Positions 33,476 through 42,847 are shown, counted from the first letter of the stretch. The stretch: 42,991 bases of DNA from Bacteroidales bacterium UBA3709 (GCA_002372015.1 DFIA01000059.1:1-42991), one strand, 5' to 3'. Notes: a model not told the origin generated them from the sequence alone. Numbers and translations: made by a program.

Positions 33476-34045
33476 TTAGCCTTTTACTCTTTCGCCGTAG
33501 GTGCGGTCTTCTACTTTTACACTTATTTTTTCTCCATTCTGGATAAAGAGCGGTACCATAATTTTTGCGCCTGTTTCCAAAGTGGCTTCCTTCATTGCGT
33601 TTGTGGAAGCTGTATTGCCCTTTACCGCAGGCTCTGTGTATGTAACCTCAAGTTCTACAAAAGCAGGAAGTTCGCAAGTGAGTATTTCTTCATGATCTGC
33701 CCATACCATCATTTCTACATTTTGCCCCTCCTTCATAAGATCTGCATTTTCTACAAAATCTTTGTCTAAATGAACCTGTTCAAAAGTTTCTCTATGCATA
33801 AAGTTATATCCTGTTTCATCTGGATATAGGTATTGGTATGGTCTTCTTTCTACTGAAACAAGGTCTATTCTTTCACCGGCTCCATATGTATGCTCCAGAA
33901 GCTTTCCTGTCTGGAGATCTTTAAATTTTGTTCTTACGATAGTGTTGCCTTTACCAGGTTTTACATGTTGAAAATAAATAAGCTGGCATGGATGATCGTT
34001 GTAGAGGAAAAAAATTCCATTCTTAAAATCTGCTGTAGTTGCCAT
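33476..34045 (-). CDS. efp: Translation elongation factor P
   Basis: EF-P relieves ribosome stalling at polyproline stretches. The 189 residues show the three-barrel layout and the KPGKG loop at 29-33, whose second lysine (K32) is the usual site of post-translational modification. The C-terminal KVEDRTYGERVKG is a family hallmark. It has its own TATATTTG element at 34069-34076 and a strong terminator, so it is probably transcribed alone although it overlaps the annotated end of ispH by 23 bases. Confidence 0.97.
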   Translation of the reverse strand: MATTADFKNGIFFLYNDHPCQLIYFQHVKPGKGNTIVRTKFKDLQTGKLLEHTYGAGERIDLVSVERRPYQYLYPDETGYNFMHRETFEQVHLDKDFVENADLMKEGQNVEMMVWADHEEILTCELPAFVELEVTYTEPAVKGNTASTNAMKEATLETGAKIMVPLFIQNGEKISVKVEDRTYGERVKG

Positions 34046-34928
34046 ATAATAGTCTATAAAATTTGCCGCAAATATAATTGTTTAGATGGATTTTTAAAAA
34101 TTTGGTGCAGGATGTCAGTTGCCACTTTGGGGTAGAAGTAGCACCGCATATCCCAATGTTGTCAGACTCTCGAAACCACTTCATGTCTATTTGCGAAAGA
34201 GATTGTATGTAATACGAACGTGGATTGTTTTGCCGGCAGAGTTCGTAGAGTACCTTGCCGTTAGAAGAGTCTTTACCGCTTATAAATACTATTATGCTAT
34301 GGCTTGTTGCAAATTCTATAAGGCCGGAATGTCTTTGAGCTACTTGTCTGCAAATGGTGTTGTGTACAGTAAGTTTGTTATCGCCAATCATCTTTTGGCG
34401 GATTTTATTGCAGACCTCTTCAAATTCGTCTGGGTCTTTTGTGGTTTGAGAAAAGATATTTACAGGTTGCGAAAAATCTACTTTATTTATCTGCTCCAGA
34501 TTCTCTACTACAACGGCTCTGCCTTCGGCCCTGCCTACAAGACCATTAACCTCTGCATGTCCTATTTTCCCAAAGATAACAATCTGACCGATAGTGTCTG
34601 CAATTTTTTTTTGCAACTGCAATACAACGGGGCAAGTGCAGTCTATAAGGTGGATGTGTTTTCTCTTAGCTAACTCATACGTAGAAGGAGGTTCACCGTG
34701 TGCTCTGATAAGAACGCTGGTGCCTTCTTGGAGATTTTCCATCTGTTCCTTGTTTATAACTTCAAGCCCTTTCTTACGGAGCCTGTCGAGCTCTGAATTG
34801 TTGTGCACTATGGCTCCAAGTGTGTATAAGGCAGAATGTTTAATGAGGTTGCTTTCTGCGGTTTTGATAGCTCTTACTACCCCATTGCAGAAGCCGGAAT
34901 CTTTATCTATTTCTACTTTCACTCTCAT
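34023..34928 (-). CDS. ispH: HMBPP reductase IspH (LytB)
   Basis: The iron-sulfur enzyme makes IPP and DMAPP in the last step of the MEP isoprenoid pathway. Cluster ligands C14 (FCNGV), C99 (DCTCP) and C193 (TICRQV) are all visible, as are RAHGEPP, the GHAEVNGL histidine and the SSN motif. The catalytic part ends at GATSTPKW. After that an unusual 36-residue tail runs through the efp promoter and into the efp start region. A -1 frame from just after CTG gives DILHQIFK, a more family-like helix, so a late frameshift is possible; it would not affect catalysis. Confidence 0.93.
   Translation of the reverse strand: MRVKVEIDKDSGFCNGVVRAIKTAESNLIKHSALYTLGAIVHNNSELDRLRKKGLEVINKEQMENLQEGTSVLIRAHGEPPSTYELAKRKHIHLIDCTCPVVLQLQKKIADTIGQIVIFGKIGHAEVNGLVGRAEGRAVVVENLEQINKVDFSQPVNIFSQTTKDPDEFEEVCNKIRQKMIGDNKLTVHNTICRQVAQRHSGLIEFATSHSIIVFISGKDSSNGKVLYELCRQNNPRSYYIQSLSQIDMKWFRESDNIGICGATSTPKWQLTSCTKFLKIHLNNYICGKFYRLLYGNYSRF
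34069..34076 (-). promoter_or_regulatory. -7 promoter element (TATATTTG) for efp
   Basis: The minus strand reads TATATTTG 24 bases before the efp ATG. It lies inside the annotated ispH tail. Confidence 0.55.
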
Positions 34929-34944
34929 TCTACTTGTTTTACTG

Positions 34945-34952
34945 CAAAGTTA
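34945..34952 (-). promoter_or_regulatory. -7 promoter element (TAACTTTG) for ispH
   Basis: The minus strand reads TAACTTTG 17 bases before the ispH ATG. Together with the cmk element it forms a divergent pair in a 71-base gap. Confidence 0.5.
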
Positions 34953-34972
34953 TCATATTCTCTCGTTTTTTG

Positions 34973-34980
34973 TAAATTTG
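34973..34980 (+). promoter_or_regulatory. -7 promoter element (TAAATTTG) for cmk
   Basis: TAAATTTG lies 20 bases before the cmk ATG, an exact TAnnTTTG match. Confidence 0.5.
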
Positions 34981-34999
34981 TAAACTTAAAGTAAGATTT

Positions 35000-35710
35000 A
35001 TGGCAAGCGGAAAGATAATTATAGCAATAGACGGATATTCTTCTACAGGAAAAAGCACATTTGCAAAGTTGGTGGCAAAGGGCTTAGGGTATATTTATGC
35101 AGACAGCGGAGCTTTGTACAGGGCTGTAACATATTTTGCTTTTACCAATGGTTTTATAGATACAGAGGGAGCCATAGATAAAGATAATTTGCAGAAGGTG
35201 CTTCCCAAGATAGAGATTTCTTTTAAAACAAATAAGAAGGGAGAGAGCGTTACTTGCCTGAATAATAGCAATATAGAGAAATATATAAGAACTTCCAAAA
35301 TATCATCTAATGTCAGCCGTATAGCGGAGCTGCCATTTGTGAGAGAGTTTGTTAATGTGATGCTGCGCAAAATGGGGCAGGACAAGGGGCTGGTAATGGA
35401 TGGGAGAGATATAGGCACAGCCGTTTTCCCTAATGCCGAGCTAAAGATTTTTATGACTGCCACAGAGCAAGTCAGAGCTATGCGCCGTTTTAAGGAATTA
35501 CAAGCAAAAGGAGAGAAGGATACATTTGAAAGCGTACTTGAGAGCCTTAAAAAGAGAGATTATATAGATACACATCGTAGTACAGATCCGCTAACTAAGG
35601 CTAAAGATGCCATTGAGTTAGACAATAGTAGTATGACTTTGGAAGAAGAGATAGAGTGGATTAACAGGATACTCCTGCCCAACTTTAATTTACAGGTGGA
35701 GCTAAGATAG
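35000..35710 (+). CDS. cmk: Cytidylate kinase
   Basis: Cmk phosphorylates CMP and dCMP. The P-loop GYSSTGKST is at residues 12-20, followed by the substrate-binding DSGALYRAVT and the GRDIGTAVFP motif, and the arginine-rich RAMRRFKEL lid. The 236 residues are normal. It is divergent from ispH and followed after 45 bases by the response regulator gene, which may be read from the same promoter. Confidence 0.97.
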   Translation: MASGKIIIAIDGYSSTGKSTFAKLVAKGLGYIYADSGALYRAVTYFAFTNGFIDTEGAIDKDNLQKVLPKIEISFKTNKKGESVTCLNNSNIEKYIRTSKISSNVSRIAELPFVREFVNVMLRKMGQDKGLVMDGRDIGTAVFPNAELKIFMTATEQVRAMRRFKELQAKGEKDTFESVLESLKKRDYIDTHRSTDPLTKAKDAIELDNSSMTLEEEIEWINRILLPNFNLQVELR

Positions 35711-35755
35711 CCTCCTTTAAGATAAGCCATAAGTTGAACTATAAATAGGGGAGTA

Positions 35756-36928
35756 ATGAAGATACTTATAATAGACGATGAGAAGAGCATAAGAATGGCT
35801 CTAAAAGATATTTTAGAAGACGAGGGGTATGAGGTAGATTTGGCCGAAGATGGCAAGAAGGGTTGTTCGTTAGCCTCGCAGAATCAATACAGCGTAATTT
35901 TCTGTGATATAAAAATGCCGGGGATGGATGGTATAGAAGTGCTTGAGAAACTTGTGGCAGACGGCATAGATTCTTGCGTTGTTATGATTTCTGGGCATGG
36001 CGATATAGATACGGCTGTAAAATGCATAAAATTAGGCGCATACGACTTTGTTCCAAAGCCATTAGACCTGAACAGAGTGCTTATAACAATCAAAAATGCC
36101 ACTGCCCATACAGATGTTGTTAAAGAAAATAAGACCCTTAAAAAGAAGATAGCGGTTTCTAATGCCGTGCAGGAGATTGTGGGTAACTCAAAGGCTATAA
36201 GAGAGGTTAGAGATATGATAGAGAAGGTAGCGCCTACCGATGCACGTGTGCTTGTAACTGGCGATAATGGTACAGGCAAAGAATTGGTAGCCAGATGGCT
36301 TCACGAAAAAAGCAATAGAGCTTCCATGCCTTTTGTAGAGGTGAACTGTGCAGCCATTCCCAGTGAATTGATAGAGAGCGAGCTTTTTGGTCATGAGAAA
36401 GGTTCTTTTACTTCTGCTATAAAACAGCATAAGGGAAAGTTTGAGCAGGCAGATGGAGGTACACTGTTTTTGGATGAGGTTGGAGATATGAGCCTTTCTG
36501 CCCAGGCAAAAGTGTTGAGAGTGCTTCAGGAGCATAAAATTACCAGAGTTGGCAGCGATAAAGATATCAGTGTTAATGTGAGGGTGGTTGCCGCTACTAA
36601 CAAAAATATTCCGGAAGAAATTAAAAAGGGCAATTTCAGAGAAGACTTATACCATCGTTTGAGTGTTATAGTTATAAAGGTGCCGGCCCTTGCAGACAGG
36701 AAAGATGATATACCGCTTCTTGCGGAGCACTTCATAGACCAGATTGCAAAGGAAAGTGGCATGGGCCGCTGCAGCATAAATAAAGATGCTATGGAAGAAC
36801 TTAAAAAGCATTCTTGGACCGGAAACATTCGCGAACTAAGAAATGTGGTGGAGCGTCTTATGATTCTCGGTGGTAACCCAATTACAAAGGCCGATGTTGT
36901 GGCCTTTGCCTCACCGATGTTTAGATAG
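35756..36928 (+). CDS. NtrC-type sigma54 activator lacking the DNA-binding domain
   Basis: The 390-residue protein has a receiver domain (residues 1-120) with phospho-acceptor D51 and K101, then an AAA+ sigma54-interaction domain: Walker A GDNGTGKE 169-176, Walker B GGTLFLDE 234-241. The sigma54-contacting loop is GSFTSA (216-221) rather than the consensus GAFTGA. The protein stops at FASPMFR, right after the AAA+ lid, so the usual Fis-type helix-turn-helix is missing. It would have to act from solution or through partners, as FlgR and chlamydial CtcC do. An AGGGGAG stretch precedes the ATG. The large histidine kinase at 37995 is the likely partner. Confidence 0.92.
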   Translation: MKILIIDDEKSIRMALKDILEDEGYEVDLAEDGKKGCSLASQNQYSVIFCDIKMPGMDGIEVLEKLVADGIDSCVVMISGHGDIDTAVKCIKLGAYDFVPKPLDLNRVLITIKNATAHTDVVKENKTLKKKIAVSNAVQEIVGNSKAIREVRDMIEKVAPTDARVLVTGDNGTGKELVARWLHEKSNRASMPFVEVNCAAIPSELIESELFGHEKGSFTSAIKQHKGKFEQADGGTLFLDEVGDMSLSAQAKVLRVLQEHKITRVGSDKDISVNVRVVAATNKNIPEEIKKGNFREDLYHRLSVIVIKVPALADRKDDIPLLAEHFIDQIAKESGMGRCSINKDAMEELKKHSWTGNIRELRNVVERLMILGGNPITKADVVAFASPMFR

Positions 36929-37358
36929 AAGTTCTTTCTATTCTGATTCTGAGAATTTGTGGGGAATCTGGGTGGGTTCTCACCAGTAGTACAACCCTTA
37001 GGTTTTCTGAACCTGTACTAAGTGTTCCTATGGCATATTTCATAGGAGGATTACCGCTCTTGTGTATTATGGAAAAAGATTTTGGAGAGTATTGGGCAAA
37101 GAAATTTTTCATAATCTGCCTTGCCTGAACGTGAGAACACTCAGTTTGTTTGCCAAATATCTCTATCTCTAAATTTCTTGCAAACCAAGCACTTAAACGG
37201 TCTGCATCTCCTTTCTGAATATATTTTGCAATAGGAATGAATACATCTCCTCCGGAATGTTGTGGCGAATGTGGAGCAGATTGTAAACAAACAATCGGCA
37301 CCGATAGTAACAGTACCAATAACAGTGTTTTTGCCGATACAACAAAACCTCTCTTCAT
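36921..37358 (-). CDS. DUF4783 exported protein
   Basis: The 145-residue protein has a signal peptide (residues about 8-28) and an NTF2-like small domain of the DUF4783 type: FIPIAKYIQKGDAD, LSAWFA, and a KNFF...SF stretch. Function unknown. The open frame extends 12 codons upstream from a TTG, but the ATG at 37358 begins a standard signal peptide. It converges on the response regulator with an 8-base overlap of the 3' ends, and is divergent from rlmH. Confidence 0.85.
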   Translation of the reverse strand: MKRGFVVSAKTLLLVLLLSVPIVCLQSAPHSPQHSGGDVFIPIAKYIQKGDADRLSAWFARNLEIEIFGKQTECSHVQARQIMKNFFAQYSPKSFSIIHKSGNPPMKYAIGTLSTGSENLRVVLLVRTHPDSPQILRIRIERTSI

Positions 37359-37462
37359 TTTAAATAGGTAAACAACAGCCGAAGTAGGCCGCAAAAATCA
37401 AGCCATGCAGCAAGCATACGGGCTTGTCTAAATAAATTGAGCATATTTTCAAAACAAAATTC

Positions 37463-37470
37463 TAAATTTG
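37463..37470 (+). promoter_or_regulatory. -7 promoter element (TAAATTTG) for rlmH
   Basis: TAAATTTG lies 18 bases before the ATG at 37488 and supports that start over a TTG at 37437. Confidence 0.55.
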
Positions 37471-37487
37471 CAAGAAGGTTGAACAAA

Positions 37488-37979
37488 ATGAGAATAACTC
37501 TTTTATGCGTTGGTAAGACAGACTTTCCTTTTATAGTAGAGGGAATAAAGTTGTATGAGGGCAGGCTCAAGCATTACTGTAAATTTTCAACGGTATGTAT
37601 TCCGGCTCTCAAAGGGGTGTCTTCCTGGACAAAAGAGCAGATAAAAGAGAAAGAGGGAGAGTTGATTCTAAAGAGTTTGGGCCTGGCAAAAGATAAACCT
37701 GCTGCCAAGAAACATGTGGTATTGTTAGATGAGAGAGGAGGTAAGTATTCTTCGGAGGCTTGGGCTTCCCATATAGAAAAACTGGCTTTATCAGATAAAG
37801 ATGTGTTTTTTGTAATAGGTGGTGCCTATGGTTTTTCAGATGCTGTGTATAGTATCTGTTCGGAAAAACTGTCTTTGTCTGATATGACTTTCTCGCACCA
37901 AATTGTGCGTCTGATTTTTATGGAGCAGATTTACAGGGCCTTTACAATAATTAATAAAGAACCTTATCACCATAGGTAG
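37488..37979 (+). CDS. rlmH: 23S rRNA pseudouridine-1915 N3-methyltransferase RlmH
   Basis: RlmH is a SPOUT-class knotted methyltransferase that methylates pseudouridine 1915 of 23S rRNA. The SAM-binding GGAYGFSDAVY and the C-terminal SHQIVRLIFMEQIYRAF and EPYHH stretches are diagnostic. From the ATG at 37488 it has the usual length of about 160 residues. The frame also opens at a TTG 17 codons earlier, but that lies upstream of the -7 element. The histidine kinase follows after 15 bases, likely in the same transcript. Confidence 0.96.
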   Translation: MRITLLCVGKTDFPFIVEGIKLYEGRLKHYCKFSTVCIPALKGVSSWTKEQIKEKEGELILKSLGLAKDKPAAKKHVVLLDERGGKYSSEAWASHIEKLALSDKDVFFVIGGAYGFSDAVYSICSEKLSLSDMTFSHQIVRLIFMEQIYRAFTIINKEPYHHR

Positions 37980-37994
37980 CAAACAGATATAGGC

Positions 37995-40900
37995 ATGCAG
38001 AAAAAAGTGTTTGGATTCATAAGAAAAAACATACAGTTACTCACAATTTTGAGTGCAGCGGTGTGTTTTATGCTTTCTGCACTTAAAGGAGGACATAACG
38101 GTGATTTTGCCAGTGATGCAGCTACTTTACAGAAGAATCTTCAGAAGCGAGAAGCTTTGTTAGATGAATATGCCTCTATGGCGTTAGACATTCCGGAGGA
38201 TGAGTGGGTGGAAATTGACGGTTTGCCGGAAGATATGGTTATTTACCGCTATCACTCAGATACGTTGCAGTCTTGGGCTCATTTGTTTCCGTTTGCCAAC
38301 GACGAATTAATAGAAGGCTCTATATACCAAGTGTATAGAGCTGAACATTATTTAGACGGGCAGAGCAGGTTTCAGTACCCGTTTTCTTACTTATCTGGCA
38401 GAGAACAGTTTGTATGTATAGGTAGTGGTTGGTATCTGATAAAATCTTACATAAAAGATAATTTGAGGGTAATAGCCGGTCTTGTGATAAAGACAGACAA
38501 ACAGATAGCCTTGGCTTTGGGAAAAGATGTTATTAACTCGCATCTTACAAAATCTGAGATATTGGACATTGAGCCGTTGGCTTTTGAGAGTTGTGGGGCG
38601 GAAATTAGAGCACAAGACGGCGAAGTGTTGTTTTTAGCGGTATGCGATCCTCATGTTGGAGGCTACAATGCGGTGGAACCTTCTACTTGGATAGGTCTTG
38701 TTTTTCTTACACTTTTCTGCATCTTCTTTTTGAACCGTAAGAGAAGTGTTACACGGTTTGTTATATATATTGGGGTTATTACTGTATTGCGTATAATAGC
38801 CTTCTGGCTTGGCGGATTGAGCTCTTATTCTTCGGTATTTTTTTCTCCAACTATTTATGCCGATACCGGCCTCTTTTCATCAATAGGACAGCTTCTGCTT
38901 AATAACTTGTATATCAGCATGATATTTTTGGGTATCTATATGCTCAGAGATAGGTATTTGAGAAGGCTTAGGCAGAGCTCTGGCGCAGTTAAGGTTTTAG
39001 GTGTAGGGTTGCTTTGCATCATTCCGGTGCTTTTGTGCATATACATAAACTTTACGCTCAGAAGTTTGGTGTCCAATTCTTCCATCAACATGGAGCTGCA
39101 CAGAGTAACCTCTATCAACATTTACACTATTCTGTGTTATCTTTCTTATGCTCTTCTTTTTCTTATGCTTATGTTCAGCTTGCAACTGATAGTTTCGCTG
39201 ATGAAGATGAAGCGGAAGAGAAGCCTGTTAACTATAAAGAATACTTTGCTGTTTGCAGTGGCGGCGGCCTTTTATACATTACTCACCGTAACCTCTTTGA
39301 GCTCCGTTAAGGAAACGCAATGGAGCCGTTTGCTGGCTAATCGCCTGTCTATAGAGCGAGATCTCGGTTTGGAACTCGAACTCAGAGAACTTGAGAAGAA
39401 GCTCTGGAACGATCCTATATCGGGAGTAATGCTCTCTACACCGCAAGAAAACCTAAGAATGTTAGAGATGCGTTTCTCCGAGCTGTACTTCCATACAATA
39501 AAACAAAAGTACATAGTGTCGCTTACCGTGTGCAGGCCAAACGAGAGCATACAGGTGGGGCAGATGGTTGTTAATTGTGTAGATTATTTTCAGGCTCGTA
39601 TGGCTCAGTATGATGCGGTACAAATAGCAGAGAACAGTTCTTTTTATTATTTGAGTAACTTCAATGGTTTGGTTGGCTATCTTGGCGTATTCCCGTATCT
39701 TACAGAGAATGGTACAGTGAATCTTTTTATAGAAATCAATGCTCGTTTTGAGGAAGAGCCTTCTGGCTATCCCGATAGGTTTTCAGACTACCAGCCAGAC
39801 GATTTGAATATTCCGCCAATTTTCTCTTATGCTAAATATCATGGCGGAAGATTAGTGCTGTATAGGGGAAGATACGATTATCCTATGTATGAAAAGGAGT
39901 TTGAAGCAGAGGCGGTATCTAAAGACGGGTATCTGCATAGGGTAAATAAAGTTACAGAAGACAACACTGTGGTAATTAGCCGGCCCGAACGTTCCATATT
40001 CCCTTATATAGTATCTTTCTCATACATAGTGTTGTTCTATTTCTTCTTCCTTCTTATGGTAATAAGATTGAAGAGAGCCAGAATAAGAGCTTCTGCAGCA
40101 CTTAAACGTTCTAAAGGTTCCTGGGGCCGGAGACTGAATGTTCTGATATTGCTGATAGTTTCAATATCGCTTATTTCTGCAGCAGTAGGAAGCGTTTGGT
40201 ACAGTGTAAGTTATTATAACATGAACAGTAGAATGCAGATGGAAGAGAAGATACAAACTATAGGAAAAACCTTGTCTTCTTACTTTACCTATGTTCACGA
40301 TTATACAGATGTAAGTGCCAATGAATTAGTGAATGTAATGGATCGTTTGGCAAACGATACTCATGCAGATATTAACTTGTATGGCCCTACAGGCAAGATA
40401 ATAAGATCTACCAAAATGGATTTGTTCCAGAAGTTTATACTTTCCTCTCGAATGAATCCAAAGGCGTATCACGATGTGGTGATAGGGCAGAGAAGCCAGA
40501 TTTTTAACAAAGAATCTATAGGGGAGTATAGCTTTTATTCTCTGTACAGTCCAATCTATAACTATGCCGGCAAACTGGTAGCAATAGCCAATATCCCTTA
40601 TTTTACAAGGGGAGGCGATCTTAACGGAGACCTTTCCTATGTGGTGGCTACTATTATAAATGTGTGTATTTTGGTGTTTATGCTGGCTCTGTTTTTATCG
40701 CGTCTGCTGTTTGCCAGAGTTACACGCCCACTTAATGAGATTAGCCGAAAGCTGAGTTTTATGGATGTGTCTTCTGTACCTGAACATATCAACTATACCA
40801 GCAACGATGAGTTAGGTACCCTTGTAGATGCCTATAACAAGATGGTGGATGATGTGGCAGAAAGCACTCGCAAGATGGCAATAGCCGAAAGAGAAAGGGC

Positions 40901-41573
40901 TTGGAGCGATATGGCTCGCCGAATAGCTCACGAAATAAAGAACCCACTTACTCCTATGAAGCTTAGCATACAGAGGATTATGATGCTGAAAGAACGTAAT
41001 ACTCCGGGTTGGCAAGATAAGTTAAACGATATTTCGGCATCTATGTTGGAACAGATAGAGATTCTTTCTAACACGGCAACAGAATTCAGCAGCTATGCAA
41101 AGTTTTATGTAGAAGACGATACAGTATTTAATCTTTATGAGGTAATGAAAGAACAGAAAGAGTTCTTTGATACAGACGAAAACATAAGAATTACTTTTAG
41201 TTACGAAACCGAAAAATGTTTTGTAAAGGCCAGGCGAGGCCAAATAGTAAGAGTGCTTGTTAATCTGATAACTAATTCAATACAAGAGTTAAGCAGTTCG
41301 GAAGGCAAAGGTTTTGTGAGTTTGTCTTTAACTCGCACAAACAACTTTTACAAAATTAGTGTGGAGGATAATGGCAGAGGAGTTGGGCCGGAATTTTTAG
41401 AAAAACTCTTCCAGCCAAACTTTACTACAAAGAGTAGTGGAAATGGATTGGGGCTTGCTATCTCCAAAAGTATTATAGACCAGAGTGGTGGAAAAATATG
41501 GTATTCGCGGAGCGAGCTTGGAGGCGCCGCCTTCTCGTTTACTTTACCGGTCTTAAAGCAGAAAGAAACTTAA
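37995..41573 (+). CDS. Large NtrY-like sensor histidine kinase
   Basis: The kinase has 1192 residues, much longer than usual. Residues 14-31 form a first membrane segment, followed by an extracytoplasmic region to about 230. Six or so segments span 231-436, then a second extracytoplasmic region (437-670), two more segments (668-737), a third sensor region (738-880) and a last segment near 882-904. Then follow HAMP (about 905-960), the His phosphoacceptor domain with H979 in AHEIKNPLTP, typical of NtrY kinases, the N box near 1089, the G1 box DNGRGVG, and FTTKSSGNGLGLAI. All kinase motifs are intact. The HTH-less sigma54 regulator two genes upstream is the likely target. The stimulus is unknown. 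Confidence 0.92.
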   Translation: MQKKVFGFIRKNIQLLTILSAAVCFMLSALKGGHNGDFASDAATLQKNLQKREALLDEYASMALDIPEDEWVEIDGLPEDMVIYRYHSDTLQSWAHLFPFANDELIEGSIYQVYRAEHYLDGQSRFQYPFSYLSGREQFVCIGSGWYLIKSYIKDNLRVIAGLVIKTDKQIALALGKDVINSHLTKSEILDIEPLAFESCGAEIRAQDGEVLFLAVCDPHVGGYNAVEPSTWIGLVFLTLFCIFFLNRKRSVTRFVIYIGVITVLRIIAFWLGGLSSYSSVFFSPTIYADTGLFSSIGQLLLNNLYISMIFLGIYMLRDRYLRRLRQSSGAVKVLGVGLLCIIPVLLCIYINFTLRSLVSNSSINMELHRVTSINIYTILCYLSYALLFLMLMFSLQLIVSLMKMKRKRSLLTIKNTLLFAVAAAFYTLLTVTSLSSVKETQWSRLLANRLSIERDLGLELELRELEKKLWNDPISGVMLSTPQENLRMLEMRFSELYFHTIKQKYIVSLTVCRPNESIQVGQMVVNCVDYFQARMAQYDAVQIAENSSFYYLSNFNGLVGYLGVFPYLTENGTVNLFIEINARFEEEPSGYPDRFSDYQPDDLNIPPIFSYAKYHGGRLVLYRGRYDYPMYEKEFEAEAVSKDGYLHRVNKVTEDNTVVISRPERSIFPYIVSFSYIVLFYFFFLLMVIRLKRARIRASAALKRSKGSWGRRLNVLILLIVSISLISAAVGSVWYSVSYYNMNSRMQMEEKIQTIGKTLSSYFTYVHDYTDVSANELVNVMDRLANDTHADINLYGPTGKIIRSTKMDLFQKFILSSRMNPKAYHDVVIGQRSQIFNKESIGEYSFYSLYSPIYNYAGKLVAIANIPYFTRGGDLNGDLSYVVATIINVCILVFMLALFLSRLLFARVTRPLNEISRKLSFMDVSSVPEHINYTSNDELGTLVDAYNKMVDDVAESTRKMAIAERERAWSDMARRIAHEIKNPLTPMKLSIQRIMMLKERNTPGWQDKLNDISASMLEQIEILSNTATEFSSYAKFYVEDDTVFNLYEVMKEQKEFFDTDENIRITFSYETEKCFVKARRGQIVRVLVNLITNSIQELSSSEGKGFVSLSLTRTNNFYKISVEDNGRGVGPEFLEKLFQPNFTTKSSGNGLGLAISKSIIDQSGGKIWYSRSELGGAAFSFTLPVLKQKET

Positions 41574-41602
41574 ATAAATAATAATAATATAATTTAACAG
41601 AT

Positions 41603-42835
41603 ATGGCTAAATATAATTTTGACAAAGAGGTTTGCCGAAAGGGCACCAATTGTATAAAATGGGATATGACTAGTCAAATTTGGGGAAAGAAGAATCTTCT
41701 GCCTATGTGGATAGCAGATATGGATTTTCCTACGCCTAAATTTTTTACAGATGCCCTTGTAAAGAGAGTAGATGGTGGTGTTTTGGGATATGGTTGCCGT
41801 CCTAAAGCTTGGTACGATGCTATTATAGCTTGGTTTAAAGAGCGTTATAATTGGACAATAGATGCCTCTCAAATAGGGTTTGTACCTGGCATAGTTGTGG
41901 GTATTGCTCATGCTTTGAGATGCTTTACAAAACCTGGCGATAAGGTTCTGATATTTCCGCCTGTGTATTATCCGTTTGCCAATCAGATAGCCTATGCAGG
42001 CTGCAAGGAGGTGGACTGTCCGCTTGTGCTGAAAGAAAACCACGGCTCAGAAGATTACCAGATAGACTTCAAAGACTTAGAAAAGAAAATAAAAGGTTGT
42101 AAGGCAATGATTTTATGTAACCCTCACAACCCTGGAGGCCGCGTGTGGTCTTTGGCAGAACTTAAAAAAATTGCAAAACTATGCGTAGAAAATAATGTTT
42201 TTGTAATCAGCGATGAGATTCATTGCGATCTGTCTTTTCATCCTCATATTCCGTTTGCTACAGTAAATGCAAAGCAGGCCGAAAATACCATAACTTTCCA
42301 TGCACCGAGCAAAACTTTTAATTGTGCAGGGGTGGGTGCCAGCGAGTGGGTGGCTACAAACCGGCAGCTGCACGATAAGTTTGCTGCATATCTGAGAGGC
42401 GGAGAGTTTGATGGCGGACATTACGATTCGTATATGCCTTCTACAATACTATATTCTGCCAAGGGTGCCGAATGGTTAGAGCAGGCATTAGACTATATAA
42501 AAGCAAACATAGGTTTTGTAGAAGAGTTTCTAAGAGAGAATTTTACTGTTGATACTCTTGATGCAAAAGGCAAGATGGGCCGTACGCAGCTTATAAGAAT
42601 GATAAGGCCAGAGGCTTCATTCCTGATATTCTTAGACTTCAGAAAGCTTGGCTTAACCCAAAAAGAACTCGTGGAATTTGTGGTGGACAAAGCTCATCTT
42701 GCTCTTAACGATGGAGCTGTATTTGGGCAAGGCGGCGAGGGCTTTATGAGGCTTAACATAGGCTGTCCGAGAAAAACTCTAAAGAAGGCTATGAACCAAC
42801 TCAAATATGCTTTCTGTAAGAAGTATAAGCTATAG
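41603..42835 (+). CDS. PatB/MalY-type PLP aminotransferase or cystathionine beta-lyase
   Basis: The 410-residue enzyme is a fold-type I PLP protein. K237 in the SKTFN motif is the PLP lysine, and NPHNPGG plus SDEIHCDL are the expected cofactor-binding segments. The WIADMDF and LGYG near the N-terminus are typical of the PatB/MalY subgroup, which cleaves cystathionine or cysteine conjugates rather than acting as a plain transaminase. Substrate inferred from subgroup only. It starts 29 bases after the kinase gene. No clear terminator follows. Confidence 0.9.
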   Translation: MAKYNFDKEVCRKGTNCIKWDMTSQIWGKKNLLPMWIADMDFPTPKFFTDALVKRVDGGVLGYGCRPKAWYDAIIAWFKERYNWTIDASQIGFVPGIVVGIAHALRCFTKPGDKVLIFPPVYYPFANQIAYAGCKEVDCPLVLKENHGSEDYQIDFKDLEKKIKGCKAMILCNPHNPGGRVWSLAELKKIAKLCVENNVFVISDEIHCDLSFHPHIPFATVNAKQAENTITFHAPSKTFNCAGVGASEWVATNRQLHDKFAAYLRGGEFDGGHYDSYMPSTILYSAKGAEWLEQALDYIKANIGFVEEFLRENFTVDTLDAKGKMGRTQLIRMIRPEASFLIFLDFRKLGLTQKELVEFVVDKAHLALNDGAVFGQGGEGFMRLNIGCPRKTLKKAMNQLKYAFCKKYKL

Positions 42836-42847
42836 AATATAATTTAT

